NCBI GenBank assembly: GCA_003712165.1
Contig: RHLH01000001.1
Coordinates: 2,701,575-2,765,574 of the forward strand
Length of the DNA: 64,000 nt
Source of the DNA: Phycisphaera sp.
Lineage (GTDB): Bacteria; Planctomycetota; Phycisphaerae; Phycisphaerales; UBA1924
Direction: 5' to 3'
Shown: positions 51,469 through 59,916 of the stretch, piece by piece
How the letters are laid out: each line of letters starts with the position of its first letter
Position numbering within the stretch: the first letter of the stretch is position 1
Translations under genes and position numbers: made by a program
Notes under the pieces: generated by a model
The model's database searches: none
Seen by the model: the letters and a program-made list of their open reading frames with translations, nothing else
What the model was told of the DNA's origin: nothing

Positions 51469-52482
51469 TCACTCGGGCTTCCGCACAACCGTGTACAGCA
51501 CGTTGTACAGATCGAACTCCGACAGGTCCTTCTGGCTGATCAGCGAGGCGACTTTCCGCATCAGTTGTGACCCGTTGGCCTGGTAGTGCACGATCTCGAA
51601 TCCCGCGGCCTCCCAGGCCTCGCGTCCGAGCGGGTCGCGGACATCGGCGGGCGCGTTGTACGAGCCGTCCTCTCCGCGCCACGCGCCGCCGCCCAGGTTG
51701 TAGACCACCGCGACGCCGCCCTCCTCGAGCGCGTTGTAGATCGCGCGTGCCGCGTCCTCTGGTTCACCCCCGATATCGATCGGGTCGAACCCGGGCATGG
51801 GCTCCTCGGGCTGCACGTAGCCCCGCTTGAGTACGTTGCGCGCAATGATGACATCGAACCGCCCACCGAGTTTCTGGCGCAGCCGCCAGTCGCTGAACCA
51901 CTCACCGAGCGCGAGCGTGAGCGAGCCCCGAGTGCCGTCCTCGGCGACTACAACATCCGACAGACGCGTCGAGCGATAGAGCGTGTCGATCACCGGGTCG
52001 GCTTCCACACCACACACCGTCGCACCGCACCTTGCGAGCATCTCGAGCTGACCGATCTGACCGTACCCGAAATCGAGCACACGCTTGAACCTGAATGAGT
52101 CGAACCCGCCCGCTTCCGCCGCGGCGATCAGCGCGGGCGCGTAGGCGATGGGCGAGCCGTAGTTCGTCGCGTAGTACCGCGTCGGGCCGTACGTCACCTC
52201 TCGGAAATCGATGAGATCCGACTCAGAGAAATCGGTTGCCTGCTGCGCGGTGTACACCTCTCGGTCGAACCCGCCAGGCTCGCGCGGCCCGACAAACAGC
52301 GTCGCGCCCTTGACTTCTGGAAGCTCCTTCGCCTTGCCCAGCCACTCAAGCACGGCCTCGTTGCCGACGACTTCCTCGACACGTGCCGCCTCAGCAGCGA
52401 GCGCTTCGGGACTCCAGTCGTACTGGGCTTGCGCACAGGTTGCCGCGAGACCCACAACGACAGCGATCGCTTCTCTGAGCAT
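51469..52482 (-). CDS. Exported methyltransferase-like protein
   Basis: 337 residues. ATG 52482 has GGAGG 7 bases upstream and opens a signal peptide (IAVVVGLAATCAQAQ). The body looks like a class I SAM-dependent methyltransferase: motif I VLDFGYGQIGQLEML, CGVEADP as motif II, then FDVIIARNVLK and VAVVYNLGGG. Exported methyltransferases are unusual since SAM is cytoplasmic. The motif I glycines (FGYGQIGQ) are close to the consensus, so SAM or a related nucleoside could bind. The function is unknown. Confidence 0.78.
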   Translation of the reverse strand: MLREAIAVVVGLAATCAQAQYDWSPEALAAEAARVEEVVGNEAVLEWLGKAKELPEVKGATLFVGPREPGGFDREVYTAQQATDFSESDLIDFREVTYGPTRYYATNYGSPIAYAPALIAAAEAGGFDSFRFKRVLDFGYGQIGQLEMLARCGATVCGVEADPVIDTLYRSTRLSDVVVAEDGTRGSLTLALGEWFSDWRLRQKLGGRFDVIIARNVLKRGYVQPEEPMPGFDPIDIGGEPEDAARAIYNALEEGGVAVVYNLGGGAWRGEDGSYNAPADVRDPLGREAWEAAGFEIVHYQANGSQLMRKVASLISQKDLSEFDLYNVLYTVVRKPE

Positions 52483-52539
52483 AGCGTACCTCCGCGGGTA
52501 CTACCGAGTTGCTGCTGCGGAGATGCAGGCCTCTGCTAT

Positions 52540-53748
52540 TCAACTAGCACCCGGCGGCGTGCTTATCCAGATCCGTTTCCGAAAGAACCAGAACGAACCC
52601 ACAAAGAGAGCAATGACTGTCGCACCGGCACCCATGAGAATGAGCTCCACAACAAAGAACGAGCGAGAATGGCCCGCTCGACCGAACAAGCCGTTGGGCA
52701 TCTCCGGCAGCACTGCCTTAGGTTCGCCTTCAAAGAAAGCTTCGTGTGTATCAGGATGTAACCCCTGATCCAACTTGCTCTGCACGAACGCGGTGTACTC
52801 TGCTCTGTACTCATCCGCAGCCTCGCGAGCAACGTCGTAGTACGCGGATACTTCGTTGAAATCCTGATCCACGAGTGAGAGCGAGAAGAATTCCGCGTTA
52901 ATCAACTGCGCGTCCGAGCTTTGATAGGCGGTCGGGTGGATCGAATGTCTACCTATCTCAACAAGTTCGTCAACCCGTAGGGCAGCGATCAGCCCGAGTG
53001 AGGTATCTTCCTGCAGACTCATAGCGATCGCGAGTGCGGCATAGACATCCACGCTCTCTTGAGCCGCCCCGAGCATGACCAAGCCGATGAGGCCCTCGAC
53101 GACTTTCTCAGGAACCTCAAGCCGCCATTTTCCAATACTCTCCGGCTCAAGCACAGTCACCAGCATCGTCGGATACTTGCCGATCCACATATTCTCAGGG
53201 CTGCCTGCCTCCTGGTTGAGCAACCACTCGATCGCACCGAGTTGCACGAACTCCCGGCCGAAATGTGCATCGGGATTGATCTCGATCGCTCTGGCGATGC
53301 TTTCTTGCGCGAGCTCGAGGTCCTTCAGATCACCACCGCTAGTTCCATTGCGAATCCACCTGTGGGCGTAGAAAGTGCCCAGGTTTGCGTGGTACCTGTA
53401 GAGGTGATCCCCGGGATCATCCGCCTGTTCAATGAGTTCGAGCTTCGGCGCAATCGCCTCGATCGCTGCGCTCGAATCACCGAGTTTGTCCAGTGCGACA
53501 GCGAGGTTGTCGTACGAATCGAGCAGATGCGTCCCGGAATCAATCCGTTCTCTTGCGATCTCGATCCGGCGTTCGTAATACTCGTCCGGATACACCGGAT
53601 AGAAACCCGTAGCTGCTTCGACAACGCCCGGCATCCCGTTCGCTTCGGTTCGAAGTGTGTCGGAATCCCAGAAACAAGCCCACGCGACCGAAGCCGACAC
53701 AAGCACAAGAACCAGGAACACAACACGGATCGGGTGCAGAATGTTCAT
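52540..53748 (-). CDS. TPR-containing membrane-anchored protein
   Basis: 402 residues. An N-terminal signal (VFLVLVLVSASVAWA) is followed by CFWDSDTL, a motif I associate with a planctomycete/verrucomicrobial TPR family. TPR-like helix pairs are seen (LLDSYDNLAVALDKLGDSSA, LYRYHANLGTFYAHRW, LAQESIARAIEINPDAHFG). A membrane helix lies near the C-terminus (LILMGAGATVIALFVGSFWF) with a basic end. AGGAGG lies 7 bases before the ATG. It is visibly less GC-rich than its neighbours. Confidence 0.78.
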   Translation of the reverse strand: MNILHPIRVVFLVLVLVSASVAWACFWDSDTLRTEANGMPGVVEAATGFYPVYPDEYYERRIEIARERIDSGTHLLDSYDNLAVALDKLGDSSAAIEAIAPKLELIEQADDPGDHLYRYHANLGTFYAHRWIRNGTSGGDLKDLELAQESIARAIEINPDAHFGREFVQLGAIEWLLNQEAGSPENMWIGKYPTMLVTVLEPESIGKWRLEVPEKVVEGLIGLVMLGAAQESVDVYAALAIAMSLQEDTSLGLIAALRVDELVEIGRHSIHPTAYQSSDAQLINAEFFSLSLVDQDFNEVSAYYDVAREAADEYRAEYTAFVQSKLDQGLHPDTHEAFFEGEPKAVLPEMPNGLFGRAGHSRSFFVVELILMGAGATVIALFVGSFWFFRKRIWISTPPGAS

Positions 53749-53800
53749 GCCGCACCTCCTTCTGTTTGCTTGATACGTACGAGAACCTGATCGGTTGTGC

Positions 53801-54730
53801 TTACTCAGGCAACTCAGCGATGGGCCTGACGCTCTCCATCGCGAACTCCGGGCCGTACACCGCGCTCAGGTCGATCGGGAGGTACACACCGTTGGCGTGG
53901 TCGCTGTTGAGGATCACAGCGTTGGGCGGCACGAAGGTCGAACCGAACTCCGCGTGCTCGTGACCCAGCACGAACCAGTTCACCCCCCACCGCTCGACGA
54001 GATCCTCGAGCAGTTCCGCGTCGTACCCCCGGCCCCAGACCATCGCGTACGCAGAACCCGTGCGGGGCTGGTAGTCATCATCCGTCAAAGGCCTTGAGAT
54101 CACCGACGGATCGAATCGCGCCATCATCCCCGGGCTCGGCAGGCTGTGCGCACAGAGCACGTCGTACCGCCCCCCCGAGGGCTTCGTGCAGTGACATCTG
54201 AGCGCCAGCGGCATCGAGCGGAAGAACCTGTCGATCGATTTCTCCACGCGGGACGCGTCCTCGCCGAAGATGTAGATGAGCGCGTCCTGGAAGACCTCGA
54301 CGCACTTGACGCCGTCCTTGAGGATCCCGGACTTGAGCATCTGCGCCATCTCGTGGTTGGCGATCAGCGTGTGCACGTACTCCGGGTAGTCGGCCTTGAG
54401 CTTGGCCACACGCGCGAGCGTGCGGTAGCTGAAGTCCATGCCGTTGATCAAGCGGTCAGAGTGGATCAGCTCGTGGAGCGTCAGGTGCTTGCGCTCGTGC
54501 TCCTGGTGCTCGGGTGTCAGACCCGCGAGCTTGACGAGCTTGGCGAAGTGGATCGGGTTGTCGTGGATATCGCCCGTCGCGATGAGTTGTCCGGGCGCCG
54601 AGATTTCGTCGATCGAGCCCGACCTGCACTTGGCGTCCAAGTTTGCATCGACCGCTGCGTCGAAAATCGCGATCACGTCGTCGGCGTTGTTCAGATCGTC
54701 GGTCAAGGCGGTGCCCCGTCCCCGGTGCAA
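53801..54730 (-). CDS. Metallophosphoesterase (PPP-like)
   Basis: 309 residues. Metal-site motifs: ATGDIHDNPIHFAKL, LIANHEMAQ, LCAHSLPSPG and VLGHEHAEFGS. The spacing fits calcineurin-like or PPP phosphatases, which act as protein phosphatases or on small phosphoesters. The start is TTG 54730, five bases after the stop of the Ser/Thr kinase gene, so the pair is probably co-translated as a kinase/phosphatase module. Confidence 0.82.
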   Translation of the reverse strand: MHRGRGTALTDDLNNADDVIAIFDAAVDANLDAKCRSGSIDEISAPGQLIATGDIHDNPIHFAKLVKLAGLTPEHQEHERKHLTLHELIHSDRLINGMDFSYRTLARVAKLKADYPEYVHTLIANHEMAQMLKSGILKDGVKCVEVFQDALIYIFGEDASRVEKSIDRFFRSMPLALRCHCTKPSGGRYDVLCAHSLPSPGMMARFDPSVISRPLTDDDYQPRTGSAYAMVWGRGYDAELLEDLVERWGVNWFVLGHEHAEFGSTFVPPNAVILNSDHANGVYLPIDLSAVYGPEFAMESVRPIAELPE

Positions 54731-54735
54731 CCGGC

Positions 54736-55617
54736 CTAGTCGTCCAGCGCCTTCATCTGCGCGGTCTTGTTCTTGACCCCCGCCTTGAGCATCGCGTGGA
54801 TCAGATCAAGCCGATCGATGACCTGGTTCATGTCAGGCCTCGTGTCCGGATCAACCTCGAGGCACTGCATGATCAACTCGCTCAGCTTGGGCGGGATCCG
54901 CTCGTTGATCTCGATCGCCGGCTTCGGCTTCTCAAGCAGGCTGTCATCGACCCGGCCCATCAGGCTGCCCTCTTTGCCGAGAGCCGTGGGCACCTTCTTC
55001 CGAGTCAGCACCCAGTACATGCTCGCACCGAGGTTGTACACATCTGTCTTGGGCGTGATCTCTCTGCGGTGCACCTGCTCGGGCGCGATGTAGTCGGGCG
55101 TGCCCTGGATCCGCTTCTTGATTGTCCCGATCGGGCACGACTGGCCAAGGTCGATGATCTTGGCGACGTTGTCGCTGTCCACGATCAGGTTGTTGGGCTT
55201 GAAGTCGGCGTGCACAAAGCCCTTCTCGTGCATGTGCTGCATCGCCTGTCCCGCCTGACGGAAGACAAGGCACGCCTGCTCAAAGGTCTTGGGCATGAAG
55301 ATGTCCATGCTCTTTCCGTCGACGAGTTCCATAACGAGGAACAGACGGTTGAGCTGGAGCAGGCCCTTCTTCTTTTTGATCATCCGAGGGATCTTGCGGA
55401 TGGTCTCGTGGTCGAGCTTCTGGGCGATCTTGTACTCGGCCTCGGCCTGAGCCATGAACCGCTCACTCTTGTCGTCGATCCGCTGGACGTCCTTGAGCGC
55501 CCAGACGTGCTTGGTCTTCTCGTCCAGGACGAGATAAATGATCGAGGCCGCCCCACGCCCGAGCTCGGACATGATGCGGTATCCCTCGACGATCTCGTCC
55601 TTCTTGAAGACCTCCAA
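54736..55617 (-). CDS. Serine/threonine protein kinase
   Basis: 293 residues, catalytic domain only with no membrane helix. G-loop LGRGAASIIYLV (19-30), lysine K42 in ALKDVQ, catalytic loop VHADFKPNN (D138, K140, N143), DLG in place of DFG (156-158) and APE (178-180). The start is TTG 55617 with GAGGGAAG 5 bases upstream; no ATG or GTG fits the family N-terminus. A TAAGAT box lies ~87 bases upstream. Confidence 0.87.
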   Translation of the reverse strand: MEVFKKDEIVEGYRIMSELGRGAASIIYLVLDEKTKHVWALKDVQRIDDKSERFMAQAEAEYKIAQKLDHETIRKIPRMIKKKKGLLQLNRLFLVMELVDGKSMDIFMPKTFEQACLVFRQAGQAMQHMHEKGFVHADFKPNNLIVDSDNVAKIIDLGQSCPIGTIKKRIQGTPDYIAPEQVHRREITPKTDVYNLGASMYWVLTRKKVPTALGKEGSLMGRVDDSLLEKPKPAIEINERIPPKLSELIMQCLEVDPDTRPDMNQVIDRLDLIHAMLKAGVKNKTAQMKALDD

Positions 55618-55703
55618 GGCGGCTTCCCTCTTACTGCTTTCCCGCGGAGCCAGAGTCGGCCCGAATCACAAACACCGGGTCTGCGGGCTCCGGGTGAGGG
55701 CTA

Positions 55704-55709
55704 TCTTAG
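55704..55709 (-). promoter_or_regulatory. Candidate -10 for the kinase gene
   Basis: TAAGAT on the minus strand, about 87 bases before the kinase TTG start. A -35 element is not clear. The rest of the 154-base gap (55618-55771) holds only the ribosome site and no repeat that I can support. Confidence 0.4.
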
Positions 55710-55771
55710 CCCGGACCGGCACGGGGTCATGCACACACAATGATGAAGGATCGGCTCGATCAGCCCGGGTC

Positions 55772-56464
55772 TTAGTTGGGAACCGACAGAAGCTGCTCTT
55801 GGAACGCCGCGACCGGGAAATACTGGCCCGGGCTGGTGGTCTGCGCCACGTCCCTATGGAGAATCACGTTCCTTGCGGGGATCCCGAACTCGCGCTGCAG
55901 AGCCCTGACAGCCTGAACAAGCCTTGCCATCTGAGCTCCGGTGAACTCCTCGCGATCACCATCACCTACAAGACAGATACCGATCGCGTTGCGGTTGTAC
56001 CAATCGCCGTACTGACCCGCAGTGTGCGCCCCCGGGAGCTGGTCGAGCCAGCGATACCCAACATGGACCTCGCCGTCGCCGGCGCCACTGCCGTTGCCGA
56101 CCACGAAGTGGTAGCCCAGGCCCGAGAGGCCCATGCCTTTGTGCTCTTTCTCGATGGACTCGGCGGTGCCGTAGGTCGAGGCGGTGTGGTGAATCACGAT
56201 CGCCTGCCACGGTGCGTTGTCGGTTGAGGCGCGGGTCTCGAAGATCCGGTCGATGCTGCTGGTCATGTCCGGCGCAACGAGCGAGGGCAAGCGGATGCCG
56301 TCGAGCCCAAGATCGCGGTTGCCATCGAGCATCCAGAGCGACCCGCCCACAGCGGTCATCGCCAGAACGAGAGCGCCCCAGACAACCTGGACTCTGCTTA
56401 GACCGCTGGGCGCAGCCTGCTTCTTCTTCGATTGAGACGATGTTCTGGACCTTTGGCTTTTCAC
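55772..56464 (-). CDS. N-acetylmuramoyl-L-alanine amidase / PGRP-like, membrane-anchored
   Basis: About 230 residues from GTG 56464 (AAGGA 9 bases upstream). A membrane anchor lies near the N-terminus (VVWGALVLAMTAVGGSLWML). The amidase-2/PGRP domain shows IVIHHTASTYG and later NVILHRDVAQTTSPGQYF, the two zinc-binding histidine sites. It cleaves the bond between N-acetylmuramic acid and the stem peptide, or only binds peptidoglycan if inactive; the histidines argue for activity. Confidence 0.85.
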   Translation of the reverse strand: MKSQRSRTSSQSKKKQAAPSGLSRVQVVWGALVLAMTAVGGSLWMLDGNRDLGLDGIRLPSLVAPDMTSSIDRIFETRASTDNAPWQAIVIHHTASTYGTAESIEKEHKGMGLSGLGYHFVVGNGSGAGDGEVHVGYRWLDQLPGAHTAGQYGDWYNRNAIGICLVGDGDREEFTGAQMARLVQAVRALQREFGIPARNVILHRDVAQTTSPGQYFPVAAFQEQLLSVPN

Positions 56465-56601
56465 CAGTCGCGTTCCTTCGCTCGATGCTCTTCTGGAAGC
56501 CGCCGGCGCTCCGCCCGGCACCGATGTGCACGCTAAAACATGCCATCGGATCGAAGTCCTGCTTTTCTCGCAAAAAACGCGCCCCAACAGCGCGACCTGC
56601 T

Positions 56602-56850
56602 CTACTCCTTGGGTGTCAGCCTCGCGCGAAGGTTCGGGACACGCCTGCCGTACTCATTGAACCGGTACGGCTCGACCTGCTGCCCGCGAACCACGTCGTA
56701 CCTCGAATACGGCGAACGCTCGTCTGTGTCCTTGAACAAAGGCTTTCGGCACCCGGGCACTGACATAACGCACGATACCACAATCAGGCACACCGCGAGC
56801 GTCTGTAGCGCACCACATCTTGTAGCCCGGTTGGATACTCGTTCGCGCAT
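56602..56850 (-). CDS. Small lipoprotein
   Basis: 82 residues. A lipoprotein signal ends in SVPGC and the mature part begins RKPLFKDTDERSPYSRYDV, a start I have seen in short planctomycete lipoproteins. GGAG lies 5 bases before the ATG. No function known. It lies between the amidase and the terminator of trmL. Confidence 0.7.
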   Translation of the reverse strand: MRERVSNRATRCGALQTLAVCLIVVSCVMSVPGCRKPLFKDTDERSPYSRYDVVRGQQVEPYRFNEYGRRVPNLRARLTPKE

Positions 56851-56891
56851 CGCTTCTCCAAATCAGCATAGCCCCGCACGTCGATCCGCGC

Positions 56892-56932
56892 GCAAAACAA
56901 CACACGCCCAGCCTGTCGGGCCGGGCGTGTGT
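56892..56932 (-). terminator. Rho-independent terminator of trmL
   Basis: ACACACGCCC (56900-56909) pairs with GGGCGTGTGT (56923-56932), a perfect 10-bp stem with a 13-base loop. On the minus strand it is followed by TTGTTTTG. It lies about 120 bases past the trmL stop. The gap 56933-57051 holds no other signal that I can support. Confidence 0.75.
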
Positions 56933-57051
56933 ATGGAGGAGATCAGAGACAATACAAAGAACTGCTCGGACACCAGAGATACGGCAGCCAGAACCGCCCG
57001 GTTCAGCCGTGAAGCCAATAAAGACGCTCTGCAGATGCTCAAAACCCGGCT

Positions 57052-57555
57052 CTAGATGCGTTTCTTGTGTATCAAGCGCTTGTTCGCATTTAGTTCGGAA
57101 TGCTGATTCACAATCATCTGCCTGATCGCTTCGTACACAACCACGCAGACCGCGCTTGACAGGTTGAGAGATCGCTCGCCTGGCATCATGGGCAAACAGA
57201 TCACCCGATCACAATGAGACTCAAGCAGGTCATCCGGCAGGCCCTTGGACTCCTTGCCGAAGACGAGATGATCGCTGGGTTCGAAATCGGCTTCGTACAC
57301 CGACCTCGATCCCTTCGTGCTCAGCAGCCATCGCCGTGCGTCCTTGGTCGAATCCGCGTACGACTCAAAGTCCAAGTGTGTGTGCAGATCGAGTCTGGGC
57401 CAGTAGTCCAGCCCAGCTCTCCGGCACGCCTTCTCATCGATATCGAAGCCCAGCGGCTCGATCAGGTGCAGACACGCCCCCGTCGCGACGCATGTGCGTC
57501 CGATGTTGCCCGTGTTGTTCGGGATCTCGGGTTCGTGGAGGACGACATTCAGCAT
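57052..57555 (-). CDS. trmL: tRNA (cytidine/uridine-34-2'-O)-methyltransferase
   Basis: 167 residues, SPOUT fold of the TrmL type. Motif 1 EIPNNTGNIGRTCVATGA, motif 2 HLVFGKESKGLP and motif 3 LPMMPGERSLNLSSAVCVVV, which forms the knot and SAM site, are all present. It methylates the wobble nucleotide of leucine tRNAs. A TAGTCT box lies 7 bases before ATG 57555, and no Shine-Dalgarno is seen. A strong terminator follows the gene. Confidence 0.94.
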   Translation of the reverse strand: MLNVVLHEPEIPNNTGNIGRTCVATGACLHLIEPLGFDIDEKACRRAGLDYWPRLDLHTHLDFESYADSTKDARRWLLSTKGSRSVYEADFEPSDHLVFGKESKGLPDDLLESHCDRVICLPMMPGERSLNLSSAVCVVVYEAIRQMIVNQHSELNANKRLIHKKRI

Positions 57556-57585
57556 GCCGCAAAGACTAGCCGCCTCACGAGCAAC

Positions 57586-58887
57586 TCAGCCCCCGTTGCC
57601 GCGGATGTAGCGTGCCTCCGCTGCTCGCCGCGCCTTGACACCAGGGTCGACACGAATCAGGTGATCCACCGCCTGCAACACAAGATCCCAGTCACGCATG
57701 TCGTCGACCGCCCTGCGTACACGCCCGTCGGAACTGACGATGATCACACGACCGTTCAAGTCTTGGTTGTTCCTCCTACTCCGTTGATTCCCAAGCGCGG
57801 GCAGAGGTGATCCCTGCTGAGATGCCAGAAGTGAGTGAGTAATCTGGCGTTGCCCGAGAGCGAAAGACATGCCCGATTTTGAGATAGACAGATCTCTGAA
57901 CTCATCGCGGATAAGTCCCCCGTCGCGGTTCCTCGACTGGCGGTCATCTCCGATTGGCACCATGAAGCCCATGACCGTGACATCGCGGGACTGCTGCTTG
58001 TGCATGTCTTCCATCTTGACCATCAAGTCGTTCATGACCGTGCGACTGATCGGATGCCAGATGTAAGCAACGACGATCTTGCCGTCGGTATCGGGCTTGC
58101 CGTTGAGCCATTCCCCGTCTGGTACTGCAAACGGGGGCGTCAACTCCTCGATGCTCGATGCTTCCTCGAGCAACTCGCGGTCGATCTTCGGCCAATCTGT
58201 CGCAGCGTACTGCTCCGCGGTCGGCGCGGTGAACGGGATTTTGGGCAGATTGTCGAGCGAAACGCTCTGGTTGATCCCGCCGGCGCGGCGTTGCGCCGCC
58301 CGAGCCGATCGCATGGCCTCCGCCTGATTCGCCTCAGCGTTTCGAGCTTCTTCTGAACTCTCTGACGCAACGACCTCAACCGCTGCGGCAACAGAATCAG
58401 TCGTGATGTCCGCAAACCTCAGGTTGCCCGCGCGATCGATCACGAACACGTCCGGATCCTGATCGACCATGAACGAATCACGGATCGCGCCGTCGGTATC
58501 GAGCGCGACAGAGAACCCGAGCTTGCGCTTCTCGGCGAACGCTTTGGCCTCGTCCCAACCCTCGCTGTCGTGGATACCGATGATGACGAGATCCGGGTGC
58601 TGATCCTTGAGCCTCTTGCCCAGCATCGCCGCGGTGTGCGACGGGCGGTACCACTCTGCGAACGTAAACACGAGCACGGGCTTGCCGTTGAGCGACGCGG
58701 AGGTCGGTTTGTCACCGATCCAATCGCTTGCAGCGAGCAGGTCATCTGTCGGCGCCGGCTGAAAGATCATCAGGTCGAGCGCTTCGCGCCTGCTTCCCGC
58801 GCCTTCGTTGCGGACATCCTGCGCCGAGGTGGAAGCCGCCAGACCGAGCGCCGAGATCGTGAGAACCGCCTTGCCGAGAAGTCGCAT
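57586..58887 (-). CDS. Secreted protein with two cysteine-less thioredoxin-like domains
   Basis: About 433 residues from ATG 58887 (GGAGTG upstream), with signal peptide LLGKAVLTISALGLAASTSA. The first domain (~residues 40-180) has the thioredoxin fold (PVLVFTFAEWYRPSHTAAML, VIIGIHDS, PDVFVIDRAGNLRF). The second (~250-430) repeats it (KIVVAYIWHPISRTVMNDLM, GRVIIVSSDGRVRR). At both sites where CxxC would sit there is no cysteine (EWYRPSH and WHPISR). It is therefore not a redox enzyme; a binding or chaperone role in the periplasm is more likely. Confidence 0.78.
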   Translation of the reverse strand: MRLLGKAVLTISALGLAASTSAQDVRNEGAGSRREALDLMIFQPAPTDDLLAASDWIGDKPTSASLNGKPVLVFTFAEWYRPSHTAAMLGKRLKDQHPDLVIIGIHDSEGWDEAKAFAEKRKLGFSVALDTDGAIRDSFMVDQDPDVFVIDRAGNLRFADITTDSVAAAVEVVASESSEEARNAEANQAEAMRSARAAQRRAGGINQSVSLDNLPKIPFTAPTAEQYAATDWPKIDRELLEEASSIEELTPPFAVPDGEWLNGKPDTDGKIVVAYIWHPISRTVMNDLMVKMEDMHKQQSRDVTVMGFMVPIGDDRQSRNRDGGLIRDEFRDLSISKSGMSFALGQRQITHSLLASQQGSPLPALGNQRSRRNNQDLNGRVIIVSSDGRVRRAVDDMRDWDLVLQAVDHLIRVDPGVKARRAAEARYIRGNGG

Positions 58888-58981
58888 CGCATCACTCCAG
58901 ACTGTGCATGAGGTAGCCGACCCAAATCCCGGTCGGTACAGACCCACTCTACATCATTAAACGCCCCGAGAGGGCTTTGGT

Positions 58982-59845
58982 TCACGCCAGACCCGGATCA
59001 ACCATTTTTGAAAGAGCTATCGCCCCCGCCGTGACCACGTTCAGGCTGTCCACACCGGCAGACATGGGGATCCGAACCCGAACATCAACCGATTCTTGTG
59101 CGCCCTGTGACAGCCCGGGCCCCTCGGCTCCGAGCAGCACTGCCGGTCGCTCGATGCCCCCAACCTCGCCGATGGGCTCGGCATCCTCATCCGTCGTCAA
59201 GGCGATTGTTGTGAACCCGAGCTGGCTCAGCTCCGCGAGACCCCTGGGCCAATCGGGAACTCTCGTGAAAGGCACCCGCAACGCATGACCCATAGAGACA
59301 CGGATCGACTTTCGGTACAGCGGGTCGCAGCTCGTCGGATCCAGGAGAAGCGGGCAAGCCGGAACGCCTGTGACGCTCACCCCCCCAAGCGCGGCAGCAA
59401 CCCGCATCACACCACCCACGTTGTCGTGATTCGAGAGTCCCTCAAGCACCACGCACGCTCTCGCACCTTCGAGCACCGCCGAGACCGGCTCCATAGACCT
59501 GCGGATGCCCGAGGCAAGCACGCCGCGATGGATCGGGAAGCCCACGATTTCATCCATAACGGGCCGCGTCGCGAGATACACCGGCACCCCGGGGCCGACC
59601 ATCTCAGCGAACTCGACCGCCAGCTTCTTGCGCGTGTCAGCAAGGAGCAGCGACCTCGGTTGATACAAAGACTGCTCCAGCAAGAGTTTGACGACCTTAT
59701 CGCCCTCGGCGATAAAGACACCCTCCGGCGCACCCTCCAGAGGCCCGGCGAGGCGATTCTCGCGTAATTGGCGGTACTCGATCAGCCGATCATCTTCTGG
59801 GGTGATATCCCCACCAATCAGGATGATGTTTGTCGGCGTCTTCAC
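58982..59845 (-). CDS. SpoU/TrmH-family RNA 2'-O-methyltransferase
   Basis: 287 residues. The N-terminal substrate domain (VFIAEGDKVVKLLL) is followed by the SPOUT core: LEGLSNHDNVGGVMRVAAAL, LLGAEGPGLS and RIPMSAGVDSLNVVTAGA, the knotted SAM-binding motifs. It methylates the 2'-hydroxyl of an rRNA or tRNA nucleotide. The start is GTG 59845. A TAGGAT box lies 9 bases upstream. Confidence 0.92.
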   Translation of the reverse strand: MKTPTNIILIGGDITPEDDRLIEYRQLRENRLAGPLEGAPEGVFIAEGDKVVKLLLEQSLYQPRSLLLADTRKKLAVEFAEMVGPGVPVYLATRPVMDEIVGFPIHRGVLASGIRRSMEPVSAVLEGARACVVLEGLSNHDNVGGVMRVAAALGGVSVTGVPACPLLLDPTSCDPLYRKSIRVSMGHALRVPFTRVPDWPRGLAELSQLGFTTIALTTDEDAEPIGEVGGIERPAVLLGAEGPGLSQGAQESVDVRVRIPMSAGVDSLNVVTAGAIALSKMVDPGLA

Positions 59846-59916
59846 GTCGGGATCATCCTACGACCCCCGCCGGGCGCTACTGATCCGGGGACACAAGGGA
59901 GCACGTACGGACGCAG

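Noticed and set aside
56934..57056. A 40-residue + strand frame between the trmL terminator and the trmL stop
   Set aside because: Too short, no ribosome site and it overlaps the trmL 3' end; no homology that I can recognise.
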